Source of the DNA: Ruminococcaceae bacterium UBA3329
GTDB taxonomy: Bacteria; Bacillota; Clostridia; Oscillospirales; Acutalibacteraceae
Direction of reading: 5' to 3'
DNA length: 6,443 nucleotides
NCBI GenBank assembly: GCA_002361875.1
Contig: DERX01000099.1
Span: 6,830 to 13,272 of the forward strand
Within the stretch, counting starts at the first letter, position 1. Each line of letters opens with the position of its first letter. The position numbers were made by a program, and so were the translations under genes. The notes under the pieces were generated by a model. The model searched no databases and was not told where the DNA came from. It saw nothing but the letters and a program-made list of their open reading frames with translations. Of the stretch, positions 5,719 to 6,443 are shown one piece after another.

Positions 5719-6360
5719 CTAAATAATAAATATTTTTTTGTCCTCACGGCGGATTTTACCGCTCTGTTCAAGGGAGTCCAGCACTCTGTAAAGACTTGCC
5801 CTGCTGATGCAAAGGACACTCGAAAGCTCTTTCATTGACACAGTAATTTCGCACTGCCCGTTTTGATTTTGGGAATTTTTTTTAAGATATCGCATCAGCT
5901 TTTCTTCGGCGGATTGCGCCGTGTAGCCCTCAATTTTCTCATTAAGAAACGTAACCCTGTGTGAAAGATATTTAATGTATCCAAGCGAAAAATCAGGGTC
6001 GCTTTTGAGAAGAATATCCGTTCCGTTCTTTGAAAGAACGGCAACCTTTAAAGGCGAAAGAGCGGTTACAGTGTTGCGGAAAACCGAAATGTCATTGTAA
6101 AGAAATGCCGCTCCGTAAAGGTCATATTTTTTTAGGCGGCTTATTACTGTTTCGCCTTTTTTCACAATTGCCGAGCCTTCAAGAATAACGCAGATGCACG
6201 GAATAAAATTTTCTTCCGAAAAAACCGTTTCGCCCTTTTTAAAAGATTTTATTTCAGCGTGATTTTTTAAAACATCTTTTAAAATTTCTTCATTGCTACA
6301 AGAAAAAATATCAGCCTTTTTGAAATACTCTGCTATGTCAAATTCTTTTTGTTTACTCAT
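5719..6360 (-). CDS. Crp/Fnr family transcriptional regulator
   Basis: A 213-residue cytoplasmic DNA-binding protein with the two-part Crp/Fnr layout: an N-terminal cyclic-nucleotide-binding-like beta-barrel (about 20-115), a long dimerisation helix (about 122-158) and a C-terminal winged helix-turn-helix (about 172-213) with the probable recognition helix SRASLYRVLDSLE at 186-198. The phosphate-binding cassette region reads YGAAFLYNDISVFRNT (82-97): the glycine and an arginine (Arg95) remain, but the Glu that normally contacts the cAMP ribose is Ala, so cAMP binding is doubtful. The five cysteines (21, 55, 57, 170, 184) do not form the Fnr iron-sulfur pattern. It is the first gene of the transporter operon and probably acts on it; the effector is unknown. 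The ATG at 6360 has only a moderate ribosome site (GGTGA) upstream. Confidence 0.9.
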   Translation of the reverse strand: MSKQKEFDIAEYFKKADIFSCSNEEILKDVLKNHAEIKSFKKGETVFSEENFIPCICVILEGSAIVKKGETVISRLKKYDLYGAAFLYNDISVFRNTVTALSPLKVAVLSKNGTDILLKSDPDFSLGYIKYLSHRVTFLNEKIEGYTAQSAEEKLMRYLKKNSQNQNGQCEITVSMKELSSVLCISRASLYRVLDSLEQSGKIRREDKKIFII

Positions 6361-6373
6361 AAAATCACCAAAA

Positions 6374-6391
6374 GTGTCTTAAATGATACAC
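6374..6391. promoter_or_regulatory. Candidate operator palindrome (Crp/Fnr-type)
   Basis: The sequence has the symmetric form GTGT-T-A..T-A-ACAC over 18 bp (12 of 18 positions symmetric), similar in size and layout to Crp-family half-sites around a 6-8 bp centre. It lies between the -10 box (6405-6410) and the regulator start codon, near +8 to +25 of the predicted transcript. A protein bound there would block transcription, so autorepression by the adjacent regulator is the simplest reading. The symmetry is seen; the binding protein is inferred. Confidence 0.5.
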
Positions 6392-6404
6392 ATTTATCGT
6401 GAAA

Positions 6405-6433
6405 ATATTATCATAATGCTATTAAATTGTCAA
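6405..6433 (-). promoter_or_regulatory. Sigma-A promoter of the crp-ABC operon
   Basis: On the minus strand a perfect -35 TTGACA (6428-6433) and a 17-bp spacer lead to -10 TAATAT (6405-6410, four of six consensus bases). The expected start is near 6398, giving a leader of about 38 nt before the ATG at 6360. Confidence 0.78.
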
Positions 6434-6443
6434 TAGAAATATG

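Overview
The window is AT-rich, with tightly packed genes, Gram-positive-type Shine-Dalgarno sites (GGAGG, AGGAG, AAAGAGG), a TTG start, A/T-rich codon use and two sigma-A-type promoters with TTGACA boxes at 17-bp spacing. Together with the protein types this suggests a low-GC Firmicute, most likely a gut-type clostridium (Oscillospiraceae or Lachnospiraceae-like); this is inferred from composition and protein style, not from a search. All eight supported genes are on the minus strand, so transcription runs from high to low coordinates.

Right half (about 6433 down to 3298): one apparent operon. A promoter (6405-6433) and a palindromic operator candidate (6374-6391) precede a Crp/Fnr-family regulator (5719-6360). 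It is followed closely by a lipoprotein substrate-binding protein (4684-5685), an ABC permease of the SsuC/TauC/ThiX type (3894-4694, overlapping the previous gene by 11 bp) and a compact ABC ATPase (3359-3913) whose TTG start lies inside the permease gene. The three transport genes make a complete NitT/TauT-like importer of unknown substrate; the regulator probably controls its own operon. A GC-rich hairpin followed by a U-rich run (3298-3330) can end the transcript.

Middle (3020-3358): a gene-free stretch of 339 bp. It holds two identical 26-bp sequences in inverted orientation (3127-3152 and 3306-3331), each able to fold into its own hairpin, flanking about 150 bp with a further dyad. This looks like a REP/REPIN-like or MITE-like repeat. 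A near-perfect promoter (3052-3080) for the esterase gene follows.

Left half (3019 down to 20): a second probable transcription unit with a type-B carboxylesterase-family protein (1685-3019), a YbaK/EbsC-type aminoacyl-tRNA deacylase (1159-1629), a GyrI-like protein cut to its N-terminal third (865-1122) and a DUF5131 (phage Gp37/Gp68-like) cysteine-motif protein (115-834). It ends at a strong hairpin with T-runs on both sides (20-57), a likely bidirectional terminator. These four genes do not form an obvious pathway.

No clearly new defence or mobile system is visible. The points most worth a second look are the Crp-like regulator with a degenerate nucleotide-binding cassette tied to an orphan transporter, the paired inverted hairpin repeat that also serves as a terminator, and the truncated GyrI/DUF5131 junction.
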